Origin: Verrucomicrobiota bacterium
Lineage (GTDB): Bacteria > Chlamydiota > Chlamydiia > Chlamydiales > JAEYWL01
Length of the DNA stretch: 64,000 nucleotides
Direction: 5' to 3'
Assembly: GCA_023428915.1 (NCBI GenBank)
Contig: JAEYWL010000062.1
Location: 21,203-85,202, forward strand
Of this stretch, positions 37,365 to 45,193 are shown in pieces. The notes beneath the pieces were generated by a model that saw nothing but the letters and a program-made list of their open reading frames with translations, was not told the origin of the DNA and did not search any database. Within the stretch, counting starts at the first letter, position 1, and every line of letters begins with the position of its first letter. Made by a program: the position numbers and the translations under genes.

Positions 37365-38783
37365 TTAAAGACTATTAAAATATTGTCCATGCAAACTGGG
37401 AGGGATGGCTTGGCTTATTTCAGCCCTGGCAATTTCTTTCATCTCTTTTGCCTCTAATATTAAAAGAAATGAAATTTTAGATTGCAGGTTGTAGACAACA
37501 GTGGCCACGATGCCGTCATCCTCATGCACAGCATCGGGTGCTTCAATAAATACCGGCTCGCCTGGATAACAGAACTCCTCGCGCCAATAATGCACGGTTC
37601 TTTTATGCAAATCGAGTTTCTTGATGGGCCGTATATCAGCGAAAACTTCGGGCCTGCGTATGTCAGCCAGATAAAGATACTGATAGTGTTTGCCATCAAA
37701 GCGCCCATTAATGCGCGGAAATTCCATCGGCTCATGGTACAATTTTTCCCGCTGCACCTCGGATGTAGCCAGGTCGATGGTAAAGCGGCATAGCTTTTGA
37801 TCATAAACAACGTCTTCAGAGGCTGCCATAACAGCCGGCCTATAATAGCGGCCTAAGCCCATAACAATTGAAGCGTCCGGATAGCAGACAATGTCGGCAC
37901 TCACTTTACCTTCACTTTCAAAGGCGTTGGCATGATGAAACGCAAAAAAAGGATCGGTAACTGCGCGGCAAATAACTTTGCCGCTGGAGCGTTCGATCAC
38001 GAGAATCTCTGTGCCTTTTTCAGGATGCCAAGTAAAGTTGTCTATGAACGGCTTGCCCGAAAGCAGAAAGTTTAGCGGTTTGACTATCAGGGGGTATTGC
38101 GTCAGTATGATGTAATTGTCTGTTAAGGAAAAGCTGTGCATATATGAAGGTTCTGCGACAGGTATTTCAGCAAAAGGCACTCTCGCAGTATCTTTTAGAG
38201 TATAAATTACATATTTACTTTCTCTGCCGTAGTGAATGAGATAATTGACTGCCTGCTGTGTGTTTGGATCCGTGTGAGGGTGCGCTGACTCCCAGCAACT
38301 ATCTTTAGGCAAAGCATCCGCATAATCTAATACGCCTAAGGTCTCAAGCGTTTCAGGGTCGAACCGTACGGGCAGGGGGATTTCAGTTAAAGCAACGAAC
38401 TGCCCGGCATATTTGGCGACATTGATATTGGCATTATGCAGATGGTGCTTTTCTAAATGAAATAGGGCTGTAAAAAACCGGCCAAATAAGGTACGGCAGG
38501 GATCTGAGGCAAATCCAAGGTAATTTAGTGTTTTTTTCTGAAATACAGCATTGTAGGCATCTGTACGCAAAAATTTATTCGAATACCTAACTTCTCCATT
38601 TGCAAAAGAGAAAGCATGCAGCATGGCCAAACCATCAAACCAATGGGCATTGCTCTCTGTTCCAATTGTTGCATTTACAGGACCATTGCGCATGAGAACT
38701 CCGGAAAGCCAATTCGGAACGCTTCCTTTGACTTCCAGTTTGACATTTTCAAGCTCTTTCCTAACTTCTGCTACCGGTTCCAT
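37365..38783 (-). CDS. Carotenoid oxygenase (RPE65/CCD family)
   Basis: A 472-residue non-haem iron enzyme of the family that cleaves carotenoids, apocarotenoids or stilbenes. The four iron-ligand histidines of the seven-bladed propeller are in place: His168 (ESAHPH), His216 (SYMHSFSLTDNYI), His283 (FAFHHANAFE) and His465 near the C-terminus (PPSLHG). EDDGIV is also conserved. No signal peptide. No carotenoid biosynthesis gene is present in the window, so the substrate may come from the host. It is followed on the same strand by a serine hydrolase gene. Confidence 0.92.
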   Translation of the reverse strand: MEPVAEVRKELENVKLEVKGSVPNWLSGVLMRNGPVNATIGTESNAHWFDGLAMLHAFSFANGEVRYSNKFLRTDAYNAVFQKKTLNYLGFASDPCRTLFGRFFTALFHLEKHHLHNANINVAKYAGQFVALTEIPLPVRFDPETLETLGVLDYADALPKDSCWESAHPHTDPNTQQAVNYLIHYGRESKYVIYTLKDTARVPFAEIPVAEPSYMHSFSLTDNYIILTQYPLIVKPLNFLLSGKPFIDNFTWHPEKGTEILVIERSSGKVICRAVTDPFFAFHHANAFESEGKVSADIVCYPDASIVMGLGRYYRPAVMAASEDVVYDQKLCRFTIDLATSEVQREKLYHEPMEFPRINGRFDGKHYQYLYLADIRRPEVFADIRPIKKLDLHKRTVHYWREEFCYPGEPVFIEAPDAVHEDDGIVATVVYNLQSKISFLLILEAKEMKEIARAEISQAIPPSLHGQYFNSL

Positions 38784-38810
38784 TACTATTTTATACCGCC
38801 ATTATGGGAT

Positions 38811-40016
38811 TTATTTTGTCCGTTGCAGATATAAGGCATCCCAGTCTGTTTGTACATGAAAAAACTTATCCAGGATCTGATAGGCTAACGAATGCACAAA
38901 TTGGGTAGATTCCACATTGGCTAAGACGACAATGCCGAGATCCATGGCCGGCACATAGAGCATGACTGCGGCATACCCATCTGTAATTCCAGGGGCGTGG
39001 CAAATGAGCATCCCGCGATAGTCGTGAATAAACCAGCCATACCCGTAAGTAAAAAATTGCGCATCGGGAAATAGCTGCTCTTTCTGACGCTCAGAAGCTT
39101 GTCCAAAAAAACCTTCAGCCGCAGCCAGACATTGGGGCTGCATAGCCTTTTTGCAAGTCCCCACTTTAAGCAAAGGTTCGTTAGAACGGGTATTTAAGGA
39201 AATCGCCTGCAAAAACTTGGCCATGTCTTCGGCTGTAGAATATACACCTGCTCCCGGAGCAATATTCTCCAGGCTTTCATAACCTGCCGGTTTAATCTGC
39301 CCCAGAACGACCTGATAAGGCAGGGCGTGGTTGAAATCATGCTGGAATTTCTGCCCTGAGGCACAGCTTCGATCCATTTTAAGGGGCGAAAAGATTTCTT
39401 TTGCCACCATTTTTTCCCAAGAGCTGCCATACACTGTCTCCAGCAATTTCCCCGCTAAAACATAATGCAGGTTTTGATAGCCAAACAGTCCTCGAAAGCC
39501 ATTCAAAAAGGGAAAAGTTGGCAGCAGCTCGAGCAGCTGCTTACGGCTTGCGGCAGGTTTGCCCTCTAGCTCTCTGCTAATCTCAGGCCCCTGCAACCCG
39601 CTATGCATGCACAGGCAATCATGCAGGGTTAAATGTTCGTAAGCATATTCGTTGCTGAGTTTAAAGAGCGGATAATGCTTCGCAATAGGGTCCTCCCATT
39701 GCACTGCTTGTTTATCGACGAGAATACCTGCCAGAACAGCGGTAAAAGGTTTAGTCAGGGAGGCAATAGGAAAAAGTGTATGGGCATTCACATTATTGTG
39801 CATTTTCTTGGGATCTAAAGACTTAGTGCCATAACCCTTGCAGTGCAGCACTTGCCCCTCTTTAACTATAGCAACAGAACATCCGCAAATTTTCCAAAAG
39901 GACATGCTTTTATTAACGATGCTATCAAATGGATTGACGCTAGGCATCTCTTTAGCCTCTATGGTAAGGTTATGTATGAGCAAAAAAGTTAAAATAAAAG
40001 CTATAATATTTGACAT
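38811..40016 (-). CDS. Exported serine hydrolase of the beta-lactamase/class C family
   Basis: A protein of about 401 residues with a signal peptide (NIIAFILTFLLIHNLTIEA). The nucleophile motif S-x-x-K is in PIASLTKPFTAV, the Y-x-N motif in YQNLHYVLAG, and HAPGITDGY stands where class C enzymes have KTG-like HxG. Members act as D-Ala carboxypeptidases, esterases or beta-lactamases; this one may act on peptidoglycan peptides in the envelope, but the substrate is not clear. I chose the ATG at 40016, which overlaps the mutM 3' end by 16 bases; a TTG three codons upstream is also possible. Confidence 0.82.
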   Translation of the reverse strand: MSNIIAFILTFLLIHNLTIEAKEMPSVNPFDSIVNKSMSFWKICGCSVAIVKEGQVLHCKGYGTKSLDPKKMHNNVNAHTLFPIASLTKPFTAVLAGILVDKQAVQWEDPIAKHYPLFKLSNEYAYEHLTLHDCLCMHSGLQGPEISRELEGKPAASRKQLLELLPTFPFLNGFRGLFGYQNLHYVLAGKLLETVYGSSWEKMVAKEIFSPLKMDRSCASGQKFQHDFNHALPYQVVLGQIKPAGYESLENIAPGAGVYSTAEDMAKFLQAISLNTRSNEPLLKVGTCKKAMQPQCLAAAEGFFGQASERQKEQLFPDAQFFTYGYGWFIHDYRGMLICHAPGITDGYAAVMLYVPAMDLGIVVLANVESTQFVHSLAYQILDKFFHVQTDWDALYLQRTK

Positions 40017-40831
40017 ACAGGGCAAAAATGGGTGCCGCGCTGGGCGACTACTGTTTTACTGATAGGGCTTAGGCACCGCTCGCAGCTTTTGCCCTTGTTT
40101 CCATAGACTTTCAAGTGGTGCTGATTGCCTCCGCGGGTACCGGAAACTGTCTGGTAGTTGGGCTTGCCCTCGCCTAGGGAAGTGCCCCTATAAAGAATAC
40201 TCTGCTCCAACACTTGCCGGATGGCATGATGCAAAGCTTGCATTTCTTTTTTAGTCAGGCTCGCAGCAGGCCGTAAAGGATGGATTTTAGCAAGCCACAG
40301 GGCTTCATCCACATAGATATTGCCTAAACCCGCAATTAGTGTTTGATCTAGCAGCAAAGGCTTAATGGCACGCGACCTCGTGCTTAAAACTTTTTGCAGA
40401 TATGCAATGGTAAAATCAGGAGATAAAGGTTCAAGGCCTAACTTTGCGGAAATGCTTTCACTGTCTTTGACTAAATACCAGCGGCCAAATTTGCGCGTGT
40501 CATCAAAGCTTAGCGCTAGTCCACCTTTAAAAGTTATGCGCAATCTTTCATGTTTGCCGATCTCAGCAGGTTTTTGGCTGCTTAGCAAAAATTTTCCGGT
40601 CATGCGCAAGTGAACGAAGACTACATAGGGTGGAATTACCAGCTGAATGTATTTTCCCCGGCGGTGAACCTCCGTTACTTTTTTACCCAGTATGGCTTTG
40701 GAAAATACTTCAACTGGCACTTCAGCTATGGTCGAAGGATTAAAAACCTCAATGGCTTCAATCTCTTTACCCACTAGCCCAAATGCCAGAAGTTCATTCT
40801 TGATCGTTTCAACTTCCGGCAGCTCTGGCAT
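40001..40831 (-). CDS. mutM: Formamidopyrimidine-DNA glycosylase
   Basis: A 276-residue bifunctional DNA glycosylase/AP lyase that removes 8-oxoguanine. The N-terminus MPELPEVETI provides Pro2 and Glu3 of the active site. The H2TH region (LIAGLGNIYVDEALW) and the C-terminal zinc finger (CERC...CPVC) are intact. It starts four bases after the preceding exported-protein gene's stop and overlaps the hydrolase gene. Confidence 0.96.
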   Translation of the reverse strand: MPELPEVETIKNELLAFGLVGKEIEAIEVFNPSTIAEVPVEVFSKAILGKKVTEVHRRGKYIQLVIPPYVVFVHLRMTGKFLLSSQKPAEIGKHERLRITFKGGLALSFDDTRKFGRWYLVKDSESISAKLGLEPLSPDFTIAYLQKVLSTRSRAIKPLLLDQTLIAGLGNIYVDEALWLAKIHPLRPAASLTKKEMQALHHAIRQVLEQSILYRGTSLGEGKPNYQTVSGTRGGNQHHLKVYGNKGKSCERCLSPISKTVVAQRGTHFCPVCQIL

Positions 40832-40835
40832 AGGA

Positions 40836-41330
40836 TTACAACTGCTTTAAAGGTAATTGAGGCAAAATAATTTCTTTAACTGTCTTAAAGACCATTTTTA
40901 CTTCAGGCTGGGCAGGGCCGAAGCTCGGCATTTGCATTAAAAGCTCAACATCGCAATCCCCTTTAGCAACAGGGCGCTTTGCTGTAAAAGTGATTGTCGA
41001 CTTTGTCGGATCTTTTTCAGAAAAAATCATTAATTCAATACCTTTATCTGCAATATCTGCTTTCTTAATGTCGGAAATGATGGCCGGGTATTCATACACC
41101 CATACAGAATCGCTTTTCACAAAGAAAAAGGTGATGTTGAGATCTTTAATTTTTCCATCTGCAACTTGTAAAAATCCAATGCCATAGTTTGGCAAAGGAT
41201 TTTTTGCGTCATCTAATTTTACAGTGAATTTGAGCCGGTAGTTAGCCCCGTCGCCTTCCCATTGGCATTCGGCGCATAGTGGGGCAATAACCAGTAGCAT
41301 AAGGGCAAAAAGCGCAAGGAATTGTTTCAT
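40836..41330 (-). CDS. Exported protein of unknown function, 164 aa
   Basis: A protein with a signal peptide (KQFLALFALMLLVIAPLCAE). The mature part appears mostly beta-stranded, with few cysteines (ECQW near the start and GDCDVELL near the end). I do not recognise a family. It lies four bases upstream of mutM on the same strand. A pilus- or chaperone-like beta-sandwich is possible but unproven. Confidence 0.75.
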   Translation of the reverse strand: MKQFLALFALMLLVIAPLCAECQWEGDGANYRLKFTVKLDDAKNPLPNYGIGFLQVADGKIKDLNITFFFVKSDSVWVYEYPAIISDIKKADIADKGIELMIFSEKDPTKSTITFTAKRPVAKGDCDVELLMQMPSFGPAQPEVKMVFKTVKEIILPQLPLKQL

Positions 41331-41551
41331 TGTATATCTCCAGTAGTGTGTTTTGAACTAGCTGATATTACCGTAAATCTTCCGGTTTATGAAGTCTTTT
41401 TTGTTAAAAATCTCACTCCCGGACCCTACCATAAAACCATATTCCTGCATAATAAAATGGAGTGAGGAACTGCTATGCAAAAACATCAAAATAACAGTGA
41501 AAATAATATCTCCTCTGACTTATACCTAAAATTGTTACCAAGGAGGTATTT

Positions 41552-42238
41552 ATGGCTAAAAAGTATTTCACAGCTCTCGCTGCCGCTATGGCTATCCCAT
41601 TCAGCTTATCAGCATTCTATCTCGATTTTGGACCTTTTGAGATGATTACAGATAGTCATGGAAATGCTAGCTACTATAATACGCAAGGTCAGCCTGCTGA
41701 TCTCAGCGGCCCGGTATGTTATGCCATAAGACAGCAACGGTTATTAAGAATCATTGCTGAACGCCCTCCGGCTGACAAAAATGACACGCCTGATTTTTAT
41801 CAAATAACTTTTGAACCTTATGCTGTAGGTCTTAACGATAACAATGAGCTTATGATTCGAGGATTTGCTGTGGGTGTACAGCAGATAAACGAAAAACCAA
41901 CTCCGAAAGATGTGTCTATCCAAGGACAAGTCATTGAAAGAAATGGCCAAAAAACAATCATTATCAAAGATTACCAGGAAAAGACCCCTGAAGGCTATGA
42001 TCCTGAAAAAGACCGCAAGTATTTTAAAGACTATTTTGGGATTCCCCATGCAGAGGACAATTGGGATCAATTCCGCCTTAAGAATATCCGCCGCATAGAA
42101 GTCCTCGACAACATGCCTTTCAATCCCAGAAAGGATTATAAGCCAGAAATCTACAACGATTTTGCGGAGCTCATTTGCAGGGTGAGAGTGGCAACCCCGC
42201 CGCCTCCATCGGAAGAAGCCCCTAATCCGCAAGAATAG
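41552..42238 (+). CDS. Exported protein of unknown function, 228 aa
   Basis: A 228-residue protein with an excellent AAGGAGG site and a signal peptide (KKYFTALAAAMAIPFSLSA). The central segment YQITFEPYAVGLNDNNELMI, followed by RGFAVG, resembles the small beta fold of WYL-type domains, though it is exported, so this may be coincidence. The C-terminus is proline-rich (PPPPSEEAPNPQE). It overlaps the convergent methyltransferase by 17 bases. Function unknown. Confidence 0.75.
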   Translation: MAKKYFTALAAAMAIPFSLSAFYLDFGPFEMITDSHGNASYYNTQGQPADLSGPVCYAIRQQRLLRIIAERPPADKNDTPDFYQITFEPYAVGLNDNNELMIRGFAVGVQQINEKPTPKDVSIQGQVIERNGQKTIIIKDYQEKTPEGYDPEKDRKYFKDYFGIPHAEDNWDQFRLKNIRRIEVLDNMPFNPRKDYKPEIYNDFAELICRVRVATPPPPSEEAPNPQE

Positions 42239-43580
42239 GGCGTTTCACTAGTTTGACAATGGTTTCTACGTGCGCGGTTTGCGGGAACATATCGTAAGGG
42301 GCTGCAACTTCTACGTTATAACCGCCCTGCTCGATAAGCACGAGCAGGTCCCGCGCTAATGTGCCTGGATCGCATGAAACATAAACCACTGTAGCCGGAG
42401 CCAAGCGGCAAATAGCCGCTAAGAAACTCGGCTCGCAGCCCTTGCGGGGCGGATTGACAAACAGGACATCTATTTCTTCAAGCGTTTGAATGTACTCTTC
42501 AGCCAAAGCACACACAAACTCGGCATTATGAATGCCGTTCATGGAGGCATTTATCCTGGCATCTTCAATAGCCTCAGGAACAGCTTCAACGCCGATTACC
42601 TTTCTTGCAGCTTTTGCGGCATGCAGCGATAATGTGCCAACTCCGCAGAACGCATCTAAAACTATCTCATTCCCTTTGAGCGCGGCTAGCTCTACCGCAT
42701 GCTTAAACAGCTTTTGAGCTTGATAAGGGTTGACTTGGAAAAAAGAAGCTGAAGAGATTTTAAAACAGAGCCCGTTCAACTCTTCAACAATAGATTCGCT
42801 GCCTCCAAGCAAGAGGTATTCGGGGCCTAGCACCGTATTGCCCGGCTCGCGGTTGATATTGACTACAAGCCCTGTTACATGCTGCAGGGCAAGAATTGCT
42901 TGAGCCAGCTCACGCGCCCCGGCCGGCCACTCAGCGGCAACCAGGGTGACCAACACTTGAGAGGTATTTACAGCTGTTTTAATAAGCAGGTAGCGCAATA
43001 TGCCGGAGGCTGTTTTCGGATCATAAGCAGCCAGGCCGGACTGAAGCAAAAGCTCTTTAACCGCAGTAAATATTTGATCTCCTAAAGAGCAATGGACAGG
43101 GCAGCTATTTATGGGAACCAACTCATGGGAGCCCCTTTCATAAAGGCCTATTTGCAGCTTGCCTTCTTTGTTTACTATCGGGAGCTGGATTTTATTGCGG
43201 TATTGGAATTGTTGAGGCGAAGGCTGGCAAGCAGATATAGGCAGCCCGCGTAAATTGGCTAATTTAGCAAAGCTATTTACAACAAGCTCTCGTTTGTAGC
43301 TAAGCTGCTGCTCATAGCTCATATGCATAATCTGGCAGCCGCCGCAGGTTTCAAAGGATTGGCATGGAGGGGATATTCTGTGGGGGGACGGGTTCAGAAT
43401 TGCTGCCAGCTTGGCCCTGCCATGCCTTTTGCCTTTATCCGAAAAACGCGCTTCAATGACTTCTCCCGGTAAAGTACGGTCGGCAAAGATAGTATACCCA
43501 TGCCATTTGCCTACTCCCTCGCCATTAATGCCTAGATTAAGTATAGTTAAGTTGATTTTTTGTTTGATTCGAGGCTTCAT
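42222..43580 (-). CDS. 23S rRNA (uracil-5-)-methyltransferase, RlmD/TrmA family
   Basis: A 452-residue SAM-dependent methyltransferase with an N-terminal TRAM domain (NLGINGEGVGKWHGYTIFAD). The iron-sulfur cysteines are in CQSFETCGGCQIMH plus CPVHC. The SAM site is LDAFCGVGTLSLHAA, and the catalytic Cys region YVSCDPGTLARDL follows VNPPRKGC. It modifies uracil in 23S rRNA or tRNA; which of RlmD or RlmC it equals cannot be told from motifs alone. Confidence 0.92.
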   Translation of the reverse strand: MKPRIKQKINLTILNLGINGEGVGKWHGYTIFADRTLPGEVIEARFSDKGKRHGRAKLAAILNPSPHRISPPCQSFETCGGCQIMHMSYEQQLSYKRELVVNSFAKLANLRGLPISACQPSPQQFQYRNKIQLPIVNKEGKLQIGLYERGSHELVPINSCPVHCSLGDQIFTAVKELLLQSGLAAYDPKTASGILRYLLIKTAVNTSQVLVTLVAAEWPAGARELAQAILALQHVTGLVVNINREPGNTVLGPEYLLLGGSESIVEELNGLCFKISSASFFQVNPYQAQKLFKHAVELAALKGNEIVLDAFCGVGTLSLHAAKAARKVIGVEAVPEAIEDARINASMNGIHNAEFVCALAEEYIQTLEEIDVLFVNPPRKGCEPSFLAAICRLAPATVVYVSCDPGTLARDLLVLIEQGGYNVEVAAPYDMFPQTAHVETIVKLVKRPILAD

Positions 43581-43630
43581 TTAACTTCCTTAAAATTAGA
43601 TAGATTGAACATTATAGCAGGAAAAAGAAC

Positions 43631-44596
43631 ATGAAAACACTTTTTATTTGTTTCCTCAGCTTTTTTCTAGCATTTGCAATCAATGCTGCAGAAGAACAGG
43701 CCCCAGCCCCGCTTCTGGTTTGGGATGGCATCAATCATACAGATGGTTTGCCGATAAACTTTCGCTCCACTAACTCCTCATTACCCACAATATCCCTGGA
43801 AAACCCTTCTCCCGAAGGGCTTAAAGCCCTGCACATCTCCGGCAGCAGCCAGTTTTCAAAACAGGAACTATTAAAGATTATCGAAACCGTCGGAACTGCA
43901 AACGGCAAACTGTATATCATCGATTTGCGCAATGAATCGCATGGTTTTTTAAATGATTTGCCTGTCAGCTGGTATGGAGTTAAAAATTGGGCCAATGCCA
44001 GTTTGAGCTCTAAGGCTATCGAGCGGCAGGAGGAATTGCTGCTGGCAAACCTGGCAAAAGAAAAAGAAGTACAGGTCTATACCATTTTAAAAAAGAATGA
44101 TAATGGGCAGATCGAAAACACTTCAGCCGAAAAGGTAGTTGTCAGCAAAGTCTATAGCGAACGGGAGCTTGCCAATCAGCTTGCCCTCCCTTATCTGCGT
44201 TTCTATGTTAAAGATGAAACATTCCCTTCCCACGAAGAAATTGATGCTTTTATCCAATTTGTAAAAGATTTACCGGAAAAACACTGGCTGCATTTTCATT
44301 GCCGCGCAGGCAAAGGGCGTACCACAACCATGATGGCGGTTTATGACATTTTGCAGAATGCCAAAAAAGTCTCGCTTGAAGATATTATTACCCGGCAATA
44401 TCTTTTGGGCGGAGTTAATTTGGCGGAAGTAGATCGAGGCCAAAACTACAAAACTGAGAATTTTAAAGCCAGGCTCGCTTTTATCAAAAACTTTTACGAG
44501 TATGCTAAAACCAATGATGACGATTACGACACCTTGTGGAGCGACTACCTCAAAGGCGAGCTCGTCAGCCTGAGAGAAATCCGCGCTAAAAATTAA
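43631..44596 (+). CDS. Exported PTP-like phytase (inositol polyphosphate phosphatase)
   Basis: A 321-residue protein with a signal peptide (KTLFICFLSFFLAFAINAAEE). The P-loop is H223-C224-R-A-G-K-G-R230-T, with Cys224 as nucleophile. Asp195 (FYVKDETFPS) fits the general acid of the PTP-like phytase class, followed by the IDAFIQF helix. The upstream block IDLRNESHGFLNDLPVSWYG is a further hallmark of this class. The basic residues flanking the P-loop resemble PTEN and favour inositol phosphates or phosphoinositides. Bacterial members include type III effectors and cysteine phytases. Action on host phosphoinositides is inference. Confidence 0.85.
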   Translation: MKTLFICFLSFFLAFAINAAEEQAPAPLLVWDGINHTDGLPINFRSTNSSLPTISLENPSPEGLKALHISGSSQFSKQELLKIIETVGTANGKLYIIDLRNESHGFLNDLPVSWYGVKNWANASLSSKAIERQEELLLANLAKEKEVQVYTILKKNDNGQIENTSAEKVVVSKVYSERELANQLALPYLRFYVKDETFPSHEEIDAFIQFVKDLPEKHWLHFHCRAGKGRTTTMMAVYDILQNAKKVSLEDIITRQYLLGGVNLAEVDRGQNYKTENFKARLAFIKNFYEYAKTNDDDYDTLWSDYLKGELVSLREIRAKN

Positions 44597-44793
44597 GCAA
44601 AATTTAAACGCAAAGACGCTAACATACTTTTACGCGCATCTTTTTCATTTAAAAATAACACTCATAAATACAATACTTTATTTCAAAATCCTCTGTGTCT
44701 CCGCGGCTCTGCGTTAATCACTTATAAAGATAGTTGTTTATCCTATAATGCTTGCTGTTTATCTTTGCGTTTAATTAATAACATCAGTAGAGC

Positions 44794-45081
44794 TTATCTG
44801 GGCTTCGGATTGTCGAAGGTGACGTTAAATTTAGCGGGCCCAGGCCTTGTGGCAGGCTCAGTGATTATGTGTGCCTGAAGGGTGTTTTTATTGGTTACGA
44901 TCAAAAAGCCATCCTGCGACCGTTCAATAGATTCAATATAATCAGCGCTTGTCAATCTTTTAGATAATTCCGGGCTTTGCAATACGGCCTGCAACTCAGC
45001 CAGGCTTTGATAAAGCGGGGGCAGCGCTGCCTCGCCATAGCAAGTAATAGCCATGAGGATCCCGATTAATCTCGCTTTCAT
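44794..45081 (-). CDS. Small exported protein of unknown function, 95 aa
   Basis: A 95-residue protein with a signal peptide (KARLIGILMAITCYGEAA). The remaining 75 residues, with LPPLYQSLAELQAVLQSPEL and a short beta-rich end, fit no family I know. An AGGAGG site precedes the ATG, which supports it as a real gene. It is divergent from glycogen phosphorylase. The preceding gap 44597-44793 is non-coding. Confidence 0.65.
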   Translation of the reverse strand: MKARLIGILMAITCYGEAALPPLYQSLAELQAVLQSPELSKRLTSADYIESIERSQDGFLIVTNKNTLQAHIITEPATRPGPAKFNVTFDNPKPR

Positions 45082-45193
45082 AATGCCTCCTAAAATTTTT
45101 GCATGATGATACCTAAGTTTCGAATGTACTTCGGTATAAATAAATATTTATTATATACATATTTTGGAGACAAAACACCAGAAGGGACATGCC

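Noticed and set aside
41475..41645. 57-codon frame overlapping the 41552 gene start, with a GAGGAA site
   Set aside because: It overlaps the signal peptide of a well-supported gene in another frame and has no recognisable product; a leader peptide role is possible but unsupported.
44597..44793. Possible small gene or RNA between the phytase-like and 95-aa genes
   Set aside because: Only AT-rich sequence and a TCTGTGTCTCCGCGGCTCTG tract are present; no frame or structure is convincing.
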